Counted from the stretch's first letter, positions 25,960 through 33,689 are shown. The stretch: DNA of 51,069 nt from Pseudomonas sp. PB101 (GCF_009764265.1 NZ_RWIR01000058.1:1-51069), one strand, 5' to 3'. Notes: a model not told the origin generated them from the letters alone. Numbers and translations: made by a program.

Positions 25960-27695
25960 TAACGGGCGTCTCGGGTGGTGGTCCAGCGTTGCAGGAAAGT
26001 CTCCGCATCGACCTCGCCGGTGATGCGCCGGCTACGCCGCTCTTCACCGTCAGCGCCAATCCACAGCAGGCTCGGTGGCCCCGGCACTTTGTAACGGCCG
26101 AGCAGCTCGCGGCTGGCGGCATTGTCGGCGGTGACGTCCAGGCGGAGCAAGCGCACATCGCTGAGGGCTTGCATGACGTTGGTTTTGCCGAACACCTGTT
26201 TTTCCATGACCTTGCACGACACGCACCAGTCGGCGTAGTAGTCCAGCAGCACCCACTGGCCCCGAGCCTGTGCCGCGTCGAGTTCACGTTGCAAGGCTTG
26301 CGGGTCCTTGATGGTGGTGAAGGCATCGTGGCCAACCGGCACGGCGGCCACCGCCTGGTTCGAGGCACGGAAGACCTGCAACGGTTTGAACGGGTCGTCA
26401 CTGCCACCGGCCGCCCCGATCACCAGCAGGCTGCCCCACAAACCGAGCAGCAACGAGCTGGCGCCAAACAGGTGCGCGATACGGCCGAAACCTTCCGACT
26501 GCTTCCAGGCGCTGTAGGCCGTGATCAACAGCAGGGCACCGCACAGGCCGATCCACAGGGATTCGTCCAGCACCGGGCGCAACATCAGCAGCGCGGTGGC
26601 GAGGAACAGGAAACCGAAGATGCCTTTGACCAGGTTCATCCAGGCGCCGGGCTTGGGCATGAAGCGATTGCCGACGGTTACCAGCAACAGCAGCGGAACG
26701 CCGATACCGATGCCCATGACAAACAGGATCAATCCGCCATGCAGCGCGTTACCGCTTTGCGCGATGTAGAGCAGGGCGCCGGCCAGCGGTGCGGTCATGC
26801 AGGGACCGACCAGCAGGCCGGACAGGGCTCCCAGCACTCCGGCGCCGATCAGGCTGCCGCCGCGCTGATTGCGCGAAACGTTTTCCAGTCGATCACGCAC
26901 GGCCACCGGCAGTTGCAGTTCGAAGAAACCGAACATCGGCAGTGCCAGCAACACGAATATCGCCGCGAAACTGCCCAGCAGCCAGGGGTTCTGCATCCAG
27001 GCTTGCAGGTTCGCACCGAGGGAGGCGGCCACAACCCCCATCGCCGCATACACCAGCGCCATGCTGACCACGTAACTGCTGGCCAGGGCGAAACCGCGTT
27101 TGGGCGTGGCGCCGCTACCGACGATCAACCCGGCCAGAATCGGCAGCATCGGCAATGAACACGGGGTGAAGGCCAGCAGAAGGCCAAGGCCGAAGAACAA
27201 CAAAAGGCTCCAGCCCAGTGCCCGTTGTTGCAGGCTGCTGGCCAGCGCCTGGTCTGGTGCTTCATTGGCCGCGCTCTGCGCATTGACGTTACCCAGGTCC
27301 ACGACTTGGGTTTGCGGCGGATAACACAAACCGGCATCGGCACAACCCTGGTAACTGACCTTGACCTGGCCGCTGGCACCGGCCGGTATCTTCAGTTCCA
27401 GACCCTGGCGGTAGACTTGCTGCTCGCCGAAAAACTCGTCGCTGTGGGCTTCGCCCTCCGGTAGCACGGGTTTGTGCTGTTCCGGCAGGCCATCGAATTT
27501 CAGGCGCTTCTGATACAGGTAATAGCCGTCGGCAATCTGCCAGAACAGCTGGGTTTCACCGGATTCCAGGCGTTCGGAAGTAAAAATGAAGGCGTTGCCG
27601 ACCGGAAGAAAGTCAGGTTTGGTTTCGAACGGATTGGTACTGGCCTGGGCCAGGCCCGAGATCAATAGAGCAAAGAGGAAAAACAATCGACGCAT
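25959..27695 (-). CDS. dsbD: Thiol:disulfide interchange protein DsbD
   Basis: A 578-residue electron-transport hub with all three DsbD parts. After a signal peptide (MRRLFFLFALLISGLAQA) comes the periplasmic alpha domain with Cys118 and Cys124. Eight or so membrane segments follow, with the paired cysteines Cys179 (FTPCSLPMLP) and Cys299 (GLLVGPCMTAP). The C-terminal thioredoxin domain has WCVSC (Cys491, Cys494). It takes electrons from cytoplasmic thioredoxin and passes them to periplasmic partners such as DsbG. The ATG at 27695 begins the signal peptide; the longer frame to 27731 adds a polar stretch and is rejected. A direct repeat suited to a response regulator lies about 50 bp upstream. 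Confidence 0.93.
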   Translation of the reverse strand: MRRLFFLFALLISGLAQASTNPFETKPDFLPVGNAFIFTSERLESGETQLFWQIADGYYLYQKRLKFDGLPEQHKPVLPEGEAHSDEFFGEQQVYRQGLELKIPAGASGQVKVSYQGCADAGLCYPPQTQVVDLGNVNAQSAANEAPDQALASSLQQRALGWSLLLFFGLGLLLAFTPCSLPMLPILAGLIVGSGATPKRGFALASSYVVSMALVYAAMGVVAASLGANLQAWMQNPWLLGSFAAIFVLLALPMFGFFELQLPVAVRDRLENVSRNQRGGSLIGAGVLGALSGLLVGPCMTAPLAGALLYIAQSGNALHGGLILFVMGIGIGVPLLLLVTVGNRFMPKPGAWMNLVKGIFGFLFLATALLMLRPVLDESLWIGLCGALLLITAYSAWKQSEGFGRIAHLFGASSLLLGLWGSLLVIGAAGGSDDPFKPLQVFRASNQAVAAVPVGHDAFTTIKDPQALQRELDAAQARGQWVLLDYYADWCVSCKVMEKQVFGKTNVMQALSDVRLLRLDVTADNAASRELLGRYKVPGPPSLLWIGADGEERRSRRITGEVDAETFLQRWTTTRDAR

Positions 27696-27742
27696 GGGTA
27701 AGCCTTGTCCCTGTGCAAGTGAGAAGCACAATGGATGGCGGC

Positions 27743-27761
27743 GATTAACCGATGATTAACC
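27743..27761. promoter_or_regulatory. Candidate DsbR-binding direct repeat upstream of dsbD
   Basis: GATTAACC occurs twice, at 27743-27750 and 27754-27761, with an 11-bp start-to-start spacing. OmpR/PhoB-family regulators typically bind direct repeats one helical turn apart like this. The site lies 48 bp upstream of the dsbD start. DsbR is known in P. aeruginosa to activate the dsb operon in response to copper, so this is the best candidate site; no experiment supports it here. Confidence 0.5.
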
Positions 27762-27779
27762 ACCGCTTACCTGCGGTGG
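27760..27779 (-). terminator. Hairpin downstream of the hemopexin-like gene
   Basis: CCACCGC, six-base loop, GCGGTGG form a perfect 7-bp stem 12 bp beyond the stop codon of the hemopexin-like gene. On the minus strand it is followed by TTAATC rather than a clean U tract, so it may be a weak terminator. It abuts the candidate DsbR repeat and would separate this gene's transcript from that of dsbD. Confidence 0.45.
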
Positions 27780-27790
27780 CGTGGCCGGGC

Positions 27791-28510
27791 TCAGTCGCGA
27801 AGCAGACCGGGCCAGGTCTGTTCATCGACTTTCTCGGGGCCGTGCACGAGTTCGCCATTAGGAATGGTATAGGTCATGAACTCATTATTGGTCAGGAAGA
27901 TATGGAAATGACTCTGTGCCAGAGTTCGGTCATTTTGTACGCCGGTGAGAATCCGATCCTTGTACGGTGCCAAGCCAGGCCAGGTCTGTTCATCGATGGG
28001 CTGAAGGAGCACATCCGACCTATAAATATCAAACCAGAAACACTGCCCGTCGCTCATAAGGAATCGAAAGGGTGACGGTTTGCCTATCCAGTTTGCACCG
28101 CCGGTTTCCCACCATGTGCCCGCCACAATTTTATCAAAGTACGGAAGAATAGGGCGCCAATGAGTAGTTGCCACGGGTCGACGGCGAGTTACCTTGTCAT
28201 CATCTTGGTCGTACCAGCAGCACATGGGTGTTTTGCCTTCGTAATAGAAGAGCAGAAGATAATCCCGGTCAAAAGCTTCCTGCCCATCGAACTTGTAAAG
28301 ATTGGTGGTTGAGAACCCGAATCGCAGGTTTTTGACCTCCGAGTGAAAGCTGTCCCAATTATCTGGCGTGACTGATGCTGGGTATCCGTCAGGAACGCTG
28401 TTGTCTCCAATATCGAAGCGGGTGTAGGTTTCGGTGTCTGTGAAAAAGAAGTAATAACGATCTTTTCCGGATCGCCAATCGACGGCGACCATGTTTTTTA
28501 ATGTACGCAT
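27791..28510 (-). CDS. Hemopexin-like four-repeat protein (photopexin-type)
   Basis: A 239-residue protein without signal peptide. Four degenerate repeats of 50-70 residues can be seen. The first is the clearest: MVAVDWRSGKDRYYFFF, then YTRFDIGDNSVPDGYP, ending near NWDSF. The others end HWRPILPYFDK, TWPGLAPYKDR and TWPGLLRD. This matches the pattern of hemopexin repeats (alternating aromatic strand, R-Y/F-D, GYP, W-P-x-L), each one blade of a four-bladed propeller. Bacterial relatives are photopexins of Photorhabdus; their ligand is unsettled. AAGGAA precedes the ATG at 28510. The upstream 250 bp and parts of the gene are AT-richer than neighbours, suggesting acquisition. It lies in the divergent dsbD-dsbR region. 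Function unknown. Confidence 0.7.
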   Translation of the reverse strand: MRTLKNMVAVDWRSGKDRYYFFFTDTETYTRFDIGDNSVPDGYPASVTPDNWDSFHSEVKNLRFGFSTTNLYKFDGQEAFDRDYLLLFYYEGKTPMCCWYDQDDDKVTRRRPVATTHWRPILPYFDKIVAGTWWETGGANWIGKPSPFRFLMSDGQCFWFDIYRSDVLLQPIDEQTWPGLAPYKDRILTGVQNDRTLAQSHFHIFLTNNEFMTYTIPNGELVHGPEKVDEQTWPGLLRD

Positions 28511-28820
28511 GTTCTGATTCCTTTCAGTTTATCGATGTTATTCAGCGGTAGGTTTGGATCTATATTCAGTCTGGCGATAGTGTGAGGGGGGCGCCAGTTG
28601 TATGACTTTATGCAGTTTTTAAAGATCTATTCAGTGAGCTTTGTTTCGTTGTTTAAATTGCCTGGTTAAATGTTAGTTGTTTCAGGCTTGTTCAAAGGGC
28701 AGGTGGTAGCTGATACAACGGCTCGGGGCGGTCCTGGCGCTTCTCCTCATTCAAATGGCTTGTCATAATTGAGCCTTAATCCTCACCTGCTTGACTCACG
28801 TTTTTAATCAGGGATCTGCC
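28511..28820. other. AT-rich intergenic region between hemopexin-like gene and dsbR
   Basis: This 310-bp stretch has no convincing gene. It is visibly AT-richer than the flanks, especially 28520-28700. Near the dsbR end there is an imperfect direct repeat, TAAT at 28766-28769 and TAAT at 28777-28780 (11-bp spacing, in a TAATTGAG/TTAATCC setting), which could be a second DsbR site for autoregulation. It should hold the promoters of both divergent genes. Confidence 0.55.
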
Positions 28821-29501
28821 ATGCACGTACTGGTTTGTGAAGACGATGAGCTGATCGCCAGCGGCATTGTCGCCGGTCTGACCGCCCAGGGCCTGACCGT
28901 GGAGCACGTCGCCACCGCGTCCGCCGCCCGGGCGATGCTGAAGGTCGCGGAGTTCGATGTCATGGTGCTCGACCTCGGCCTGCCGGACGAAGACGGTCTC
29001 AAGCTGCTCCAGCAATTGCGTCATCAAGGCCTGGAACTGCCGGTCCTGATCCTCACCGCGCGTGATTCGGTCACCGACCGTGTCGATGGCCTGCAGGCCG
29101 GCGCCGATGATTACCTGCTCAAACCGTTCGACCTGCGTGAGCTTGCTGCGCGCTTGCACACGCTGTTGCGGCGGGTGGCGGGGCGCAGCGTCAACCTGAT
29201 CGAACACGGCGCCCTGACCTACGACCCGAGCAGCCGCGAAACCACACTTGCAGGCCAGCCGGTGGACCTCTCGCGTCGCGAGCAGTCGCTGCTGCAGGCC
29301 TTGTTGCATAACCGTGGCCGGGTGCTGTCCACCGAGCAATTGAAGGACAGCGTCTACGGTTTCAACGACGAACTGGAGAGCAACGCCCTCAACGTCCATA
29401 TCCATCACCTGCGGCGCAAGCTCGGCAACGGCATTGTCGAGACCGTGCGCGGCCTGGGCTATCGCCTGGGGCCGGCTGATGGCGGAGAAGAATCGAAGTG
29501 A
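28821..29501 (+). CDS. dsbR: Two-component response regulator DsbR (OmpR family)
   Basis: A 226-residue OmpR/PmrA-type response regulator. The receiver domain has the acidic pair EDDE at 7-10, phospho-acceptor Asp51 (VMVLDLGLPD), and Lys101 (LLKPFD). The winged-helix DNA-binding domain occupies about 130-220, with LSRREQSLLQALLHNRGRVL and VHIHHLRRKL...VRGLGYRL. The gene order dsbG-tlpA-dsbD facing this regulator and its kinase matches the P. aeruginosa locus in which the pair DsbR/DsbS responds to copper and induces dsb genes. The ATG at 28821 follows CAGGGA. It is translationally coupled to the kinase through a TGATG junction. Confidence 0.85.
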   Translation: MHVLVCEDDELIASGIVAGLTAQGLTVEHVATASAARAMLKVAEFDVMVLDLGLPDEDGLKLLQQLRHQGLELPVLILTARDSVTDRVDGLQAGADDYLLKPFDLRELAARLHTLLRRVAGRSVNLIEHGALTYDPSSRETTLAGQPVDLSRREQSLLQALLHNRGRVLSTEQLKDSVYGFNDELESNALNVHIHHLRRKLGNGIVETVRGLGYRLGPADGGEESK

Positions 29502-30823
29502 TGAGTCTGCGTTTGCGCCTGAGCCTGACGCTCGGTGCCGCGTTTGCGCTGATCTGGGCCCTGGCCGCGGCCTGGATGCTCAGCGATCTGCGCAATCAGA
29601 TGATGTTTTCCCTCGACCAGCGCCTGGTGGCGTCGGCGCGCATGGTCGCCGGCCTGATGGAGCAACTGCCGCCTGTGCCGAGCAAGGGCGAGGGCACCCA
29701 CTTCAGCGCCGAACAACTGAACATTCCGGGAGGCATGGCCTGTCAGGTCAGCTCGCTGCGCGGTGAAATCCTTGCCCGCAGCCATACCGATCCGCAGCAG
29801 ACCCTGGAGGCCGAGAAACTGGGCTTTCACGATCAGATGATCGACGGCGCGCCCTGGCGCAGTTTCACCCTGGCCCGGGGCGATCTGCGCATCACCACCG
29901 CCGACCGGCAGATCGAACGCGAGGCGTTGAACATGTCGATCCTGCTGGCCGCCTCGGTACCGGTGGGCGTGGCGCTGCTTGGTTGCCTGTGCCTGCTCTG
30001 GCTGGGCATCGGCCAGGGGCTGGCGCCGCTCAACCGCATGCGTGACGCCTTGATGCGCCGCAGTGCCGACTCCCTCGAGCCGTTGCAGATCCAGCCGTTG
30101 CCCAGCGAGTTGCAACCCTTGCTGGAAACCCAGAACCAGTTGCTGCAGCGCATCGGCAAGACCATCGAACGCGAGCGCCGCCTGACCGGGGACGCGGCCC
30201 ATGAGCTGCGCAGCCCGCTGACCGCCATCAAGACCCACCTGCAAGTGGCGCGCATGACCGACGGCAACGCCCGGGACCAGTCCCTGGCGCGCGCCGAAGA
30301 AGGGGCGGACCGCATGCACCGCACCCTCGAGCAATTGCTGCTGCTGGCGCGAGTCGAGGGCAGCCTGTCGTTTGACGACGGTGTGCAGTGCAACGCCGAG
30401 CAAGTGGCGAAACTGGCGATCCAGGACTCGGCGAGCGGTGATCGCCAGCGCATCAGGTTCCAGGCGCCGGGCAAGGTCTCCGCGGCACCTGTACAAATGC
30501 CCGCCGTGCTGTCGATTGCCGCGCTGCGCAACCTGCTCGACAACGCACTGCGCCATACCCCCGCCGACAAGGCCGTGGAGTTGAGCCTGGAAACCACCGG
30601 CAATCGAGTGCAGTTCGTGGTGCGCGACCATGGGCCGGGGATTGCCGAAGAGGATTTGCAACACTTGACCCAGCGCTTCTGGCGCAACGGCCAGAGCACC
30701 GGTTGTGGCCTGGGGCTGGCGATTGTCCAGGCCATCGTCCAGCGTTGCGGCTGCACGTTGCAATTCGATAGCCGACCGGATGGCCTGCGGGTCGAGCTGA
30801 CGATGCCACTGCAACCGGTCTGA
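29501..30823 (+). CDS. dsbS: Two-component sensor kinase DsbS
   Basis: A 440-residue membrane histidine kinase. One membrane segment near residues 8-28 and a second near 148-170 bracket a periplasmic sensor of about 120 residues. The sensor holds a single cysteine, Cys81 (GGMACQVSS), a plausible copper ligand; the P. aeruginosa homologue is reported to sense copper through a periplasmic cysteine. HAMP-like sequence follows, then the H-box with His234 (GDAAHELRSPLTAIK), N-box (NLLDNALRH), and G-boxes (DHGPGIAEED, GCGLGLAI). The start ATG at 29501 shares a base with the dsbR stop. REP sequence follows the gene. Confidence 0.83.
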   Translation: MSLRLRLSLTLGAAFALIWALAAAWMLSDLRNQMMFSLDQRLVASARMVAGLMEQLPPVPSKGEGTHFSAEQLNIPGGMACQVSSLRGEILARSHTDPQQTLEAEKLGFHDQMIDGAPWRSFTLARGDLRITTADRQIEREALNMSILLAASVPVGVALLGCLCLLWLGIGQGLAPLNRMRDALMRRSADSLEPLQIQPLPSELQPLLETQNQLLQRIGKTIERERRLTGDAAHELRSPLTAIKTHLQVARMTDGNARDQSLARAEEGADRMHRTLEQLLLLARVEGSLSFDDGVQCNAEQVAKLAIQDSASGDRQRIRFQAPGKVSAAPVQMPAVLSIAALRNLLDNALRHTPADKAVELSLETTGNRVQFVVRDHGPGIAEEDLQHLTQRFWRNGQSTGCGLGLAIVQAIVQRCGCTLQFDSRPDGLRVELTMPLQPV

Positions 30824-30841
30824 AAACACCACATGCCACTG

Positions 30842-30930
30842 TAGGCGCGAGCTCTGCTCGCGATGGTCGAAAACGAAAACGCGTGCTTTCTGAATGCACG
30901 CGGTGTTCTTGAGTCCATCGCGAGCAGAGG
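30842..30930. repeat. REP-like inverted repeat after dsbS
   Basis: Arms GCGAGCTCTGCTCGCGATGG at 30849-30868 and CCATCGCGAGCAGAGG at 30915-30930 are inverted copies around about 46 bp. The second arm is truncated relative to full REPs. It separates dsbS from the pvdH promoter 17 bp later. Confidence 0.75.
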
Positions 30931-30946
30931 TTTGCGTGTTACCGCC

Positions 30947-30970
30947 TAAATCCCTCAAGCGCTGATGCGT
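30947..30970 (+). promoter_or_regulatory. PvdS-dependent promoter for pvdH
   Basis: TAAAT at 30947-30951 and CGT at 30968-30970 are spaced by exactly 16 bases, a perfect match to the PvdS consensus. It ends 36 bp before the pvdH ATG and argues against a start farther upstream, since the extended frame to 30965 would overlap the promoter. Confidence 0.88.
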
Positions 30971-31006
30971 TTCCAGAACAGGAAAACTTCATTGAGGGTT
31001 AGAGAG

Positions 31007-32407
31007 ATGTCAGTCGCTACCAGCCTTATCGAAGAGCAGCCGGCGACGTCCGCCGAGACGCTTTATCAGTTCAACGAATCGCCATTGCTCGCCCGTCAGA
31101 GTCAGCAGGAATCCAACGCCCGCAGCTATCCGCGACGCATTCCCCTGGCGCTCAAGCGCGCCAAGGGCATCCATGTCGAAGACGTCGAAGGCCGCACGTT
31201 CATCGACTGCCTGGCCGGTGCCGGGACGCTGGCCCTGGGGCACAACCACCCGGTGGTGATCCAAGCCATCCAACAAGTGCTGTCCGATGAACTGCCGCTG
31301 CACACCCTGGACCTGACCACGCCGGTCAAGGACCAGTTCGTTCAGGATCTGTTCGGTCTGCTGCCGCCTGCGCTGGCCGCTGAAGCGAAGATCCAGTTCT
31401 GCGGCCCCACCGGCACCGACGCCGTGGAAGCTGCCCTGAAACTGGTGCGTACCGCCACCGGCCGCAGCACCGTGATCTCGTTCCAGGGCGGTTATCACGG
31501 CATGAGCCAGGGCGCGTTGAGCCTGATGGGCAGCCTTGGGCCGAAAAAACCTTTGGGCGCCTTGCTTGGCAGCGGCGTGCAGTTCATGCCATATCCATAC
31601 GATTACCGCTGCCCGTTCGGGCTCGGCGGTGCGCAAGGGGTGAACGCCAACCTGAGTTATCTGGAAAACCTGCTCAACGATCCCGAGGCTGGTGTGCAAC
31701 TACCGGCGGCGGTGATTGTGGAAGTGGTGCAGGGCGAGGGCGGGGTGATCCCGGCGGATCTGGACTGGCTGCGCGGTGTGCGGCGGATCACCGAAAAGGC
31801 GGGTGTCGCGCTGATCGTCGATGAGATCCAGAGTGGATTCGCCCGCACCGGCAAGATGTTCGCCTTCGAGCACGCCGGGATCATTCCCGATGTCGTGGTG
31901 ATGTCCAAGGCCATCGGCGGTAGCCTGCCGCTGGCGGTGGTGGTCTACCGCGACTGGCTCGACACCTGGCTGCCGGGTGCCCATGCGGGGACGTTCCGTG
32001 GCAACCAGATGGCCATGGCCGCCGGTTCCGCGGTGATGCGTTATCTGGTCGAACACAAGGTCTGCGAGCATGCCGCCGCGATGGGCGAGCGCCTGGCCGA
32101 GCACCTGCGCATCCTGCAGCGGGACTTCCCGCAACTGGGCGATATTCGTGGGCGTGGCTTGATGCTCGGTGTCGAACTGGTCGATCCGACGGGTGCGCTG
32201 GATGCCCAGGGTCATCCACCGGCCTTCGCCCGCCTGGCACCGCTGGTGCAGCGTGAATGCCTCAAGCGCGGCTTGATCCTGGAGCTCGGTGGCCGTCATG
32301 GCGCGGTGGTGCGCTTCCTGCCGCCGCTGGTGATCAGTGCTGCGGAAATCGATCAGGTGACCGGGATTTTCGGCCGGGCCCTGGCTGCGGCCACCCGCGA
32401 CCTATAA
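31007..32407 (+). CDS. pvdH: Diaminobutyrate-2-oxoglutarate aminotransferase PvdH
   Basis: A class III PLP-dependent aminotransferase of 466 residues, close to the usual PvdH length. It makes L-2,4-diaminobutyrate from aspartate semialdehyde and glutamate; PvdL uses that residue to build the chromophore. Visible PLP contacts are Asp272 (IVDEIQSGF) and Schiff-base Lys301 (VVMSKAIGGS), plus the phosphate-binding GPTGTDAVEAALK and the GTFRGNQ loop. ATG at 31007 was chosen; upstream codons of the open frame overlap the PvdS promoter. The stop codon TAA lies inside the promoter of the next gene. Confidence 0.95.
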   Translation: MSVATSLIEEQPATSAETLYQFNESPLLARQSQQESNARSYPRRIPLALKRAKGIHVEDVEGRTFIDCLAGAGTLALGHNHPVVIQAIQQVLSDELPLHTLDLTTPVKDQFVQDLFGLLPPALAAEAKIQFCGPTGTDAVEAALKLVRTATGRSTVISFQGGYHGMSQGALSLMGSLGPKKPLGALLGSGVQFMPYPYDYRCPFGLGGAQGVNANLSYLENLLNDPEAGVQLPAAVIVEVVQGEGGVIPADLDWLRGVRRITEKAGVALIVDEIQSGFARTGKMFAFEHAGIIPDVVVMSKAIGGSLPLAVVVYRDWLDTWLPGAHAGTFRGNQMAMAAGSAVMRYLVEHKVCEHAAAMGERLAEHLRILQRDFPQLGDIRGRGLMLGVELVDPTGALDAQGHPPAFARLAPLVQRECLKRGLILELGGRHGAVVRFLPPLVISAAEIDQVTGIFGRALAAATRDL

Positions 32408-32428
32408 ATTTTTCGCTGCGCGCAACGT
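32405..32428 (+). promoter_or_regulatory. PvdS-dependent promoter for the MbtH-like gene, overlapping the pvdH stop
   Basis: TAAAT at 32405-32409 and CGT at 32426-32428 with 16 bases between give a perfect PvdS consensus. The first three bases are the TAA stop codon of pvdH. The MbtH-like gene can therefore be transcribed from its own iron-starvation promoter as well as by read-through from pvdH. Confidence 0.85.
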
Positions 32429-32488
32429 TCCTTCTACATAACGGCTGCGCACACGGCGTAGCCCGCCCAACATCGATGGAGAGACAGC

Positions 32489-32713
32489 ATGACTTCAGTA
32501 TTCGACCGCGAGGACATCCTCTTTCAGGTCGTGGTCAACCATGAAGAGCAATACTCGATCTGGCCCGACTACAAGGCCGTGCCGCAAGGCTGGCGCACCG
32601 TGGGCAAAAGCGGCCTGAAAAAGGAATGCCTGGCTTATATCGAAGAGACCTGGACCGACATGCGCCCGTTGAGCCTGCGCCAGAAGATGGACGAGGCGGC
32701 TGTGGCACACTGA
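32489..32713 (+). CDS. MbtH-like NRPS accessory protein
   Basis: A 74-residue MbtH-family protein, the typical length. The family signature is complete: NHEEQYSIWPDYKAVPQGW, then SGLKKECLAYIEETWTDMRP. MbtH proteins bind NRPS adenylation domains and raise their solubility and activity; this one probably serves PvdL and the other pyoverdine synthetases. It is the counterpart of the gene next to pvdH in P. aeruginosa. GAGAGACAGC precedes the ATG, and a perfect PvdS promoter lies 61 bp upstream. Confidence 0.95.
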   Translation: MTSVFDREDILFQVVVNHEEQYSIWPDYKAVPQGWRTVGKSGLKKECLAYIEETWTDMRPLSLRQKMDEAAVAH

Positions 32714-32723
32714 TTCGTCACAC

Positions 32724-32768
32724 ATGAAAAAGCCCGCTGGACTGGTGACAGTCAGCGGGCTTTTTCAT
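32724..32768. terminator. Bidirectional rho-independent terminator
   Basis: ATGAAAAAGCCCGCTG and its exact reverse complement form a 16-bp stem whose AT-rich base supplies a run of five T residues in each direction. An inner GACTG/CAGTC pairing extends it. It lies between the convergent MbtH-like gene and fpvF and should stop both transcripts. Confidence 0.93.
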
Positions 32769-32786
32769 GTCGTGTGCAACACGGGG

Positions 32787-33689
32787 TTACGCGCCACTCA
32801 GCCCCTTGATGACCAGATCCACATTCCCCTCCAGCTCCGCCACCGGATCTTCGGCATCGGTACTCAGCACCACCAAGCGGCTACCCGCTCCGGCAATCAC
32901 CGCTTTCACAACATCCGACGGCTGCCGGTGATGCAATACCACCGCCACGTCGTTGTCCTTGAGCGTTGTACCCAGTTGCTTGAGCGCATCGGCGCTCCAC
33001 TCGGCATCGGGACGTGCATCCTGACCGATCAATTCCAGGTTGAGACCACCGATCAGGTAGCCGAAATGATCGCTCAGGCTCATCACACTGAGGTTGTCCG
33101 CATCGGCCAGTCGCGCCTCGCTGGCGGCGCTGAGCTTGAGCAAGCGCTGTTTCAGCGTGGCCAGGTTGGCGTCGATGGTCGGCTTGGCCTCGGGAGCCAG
33201 TCGCACCAGGTCCGCCGCCATCACATCGGCCATGCGTCCCATGTTGTTGCTGGAGAGCCAGGGCTGGCTGTTCAGTCCGTCGACCTTGTTGTCGGGCTGT
33301 ACCGCAATGCCGGGCAGGGCACCATCCACCGGGCGGGCGGCATCGACTTCGACGATGCGGATATTGCTGCGTCGGGAGATCGGGTACAGCGGGTCATCCG
33401 GCCACAGTGAGCGCAGGCCGATCACCGCGTCGGCATCGTTCGCCAGACCGGCCAGCGCCGGGGCGCCACGTCCGGTGAAGTAGGCGGTCTGGCGACTGCC
33501 GGGCAGATTGGCCGGCGCGGCGCGTTCAAGGCTGACATCGGTGCCTTTGAGCAGTACCTCACCCAGGCCATAAGTAATCGGCAAGGAGGCCAGCACGCGC
33601 AGCGGTTTGCCGCTGCCGGCGGCGAAGGTCGTGGTGGCCAGCCCGCACAGGGCCACGGCGAGGGTCAGTTGGCGCAGAGAAAAAATCAT
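32787..33689 (-). CDS. fpvF: Periplasmic metal-binding protein FpvF
   Basis: A 300-residue substrate-binding protein of the ZnuA-like (cluster 9) class with a signal peptide (ends TTTFA-AG). It lacks the usual ZnuA N-terminal histidines, but keeps an ADAVIGLRSLWPDDPLYP region and a C-terminal VAVVLHHRQPSDVVKAVI. In P. aeruginosa FpvF partners with FpvC to receive iron or ferripyoverdine in the periplasm. It is the last gene of fpvGHJKCDEF: its start directly abuts the fpvE stop, and a bidirectional terminator follows. The symbol is given by gene order and family. Confidence 0.86.
   Translation of the reverse strand: MIFSLRQLTLAVALCGLATTTFAAGSGKPLRVLASLPITYGLGEVLLKGTDVSLERAAPANLPGSRQTAYFTGRGAPALAGLANDADAVIGLRSLWPDDPLYPISRRSNIRIVEVDAARPVDGALPGIAVQPDNKVDGLNSQPWLSSNNMGRMADVMAADLVRLAPEAKPTIDANLATLKQRLLKLSAASEARLADADNLSVMSLSDHFGYLIGGLNLELIGQDARPDAEWSADALKQLGTTLKDNDVAVVLHHRQPSDVVKAVIAGAGSRLVVLSTDAEDPVAELEGNVDLVIKGLSGA

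Noticed and set aside
27752..28075. Small plus-strand frame opposite the hemopexin-like gene
   Set aside because: Overlaps the 3' end of the better supported gene and the candidate regulatory region; no ribosome site or domain.
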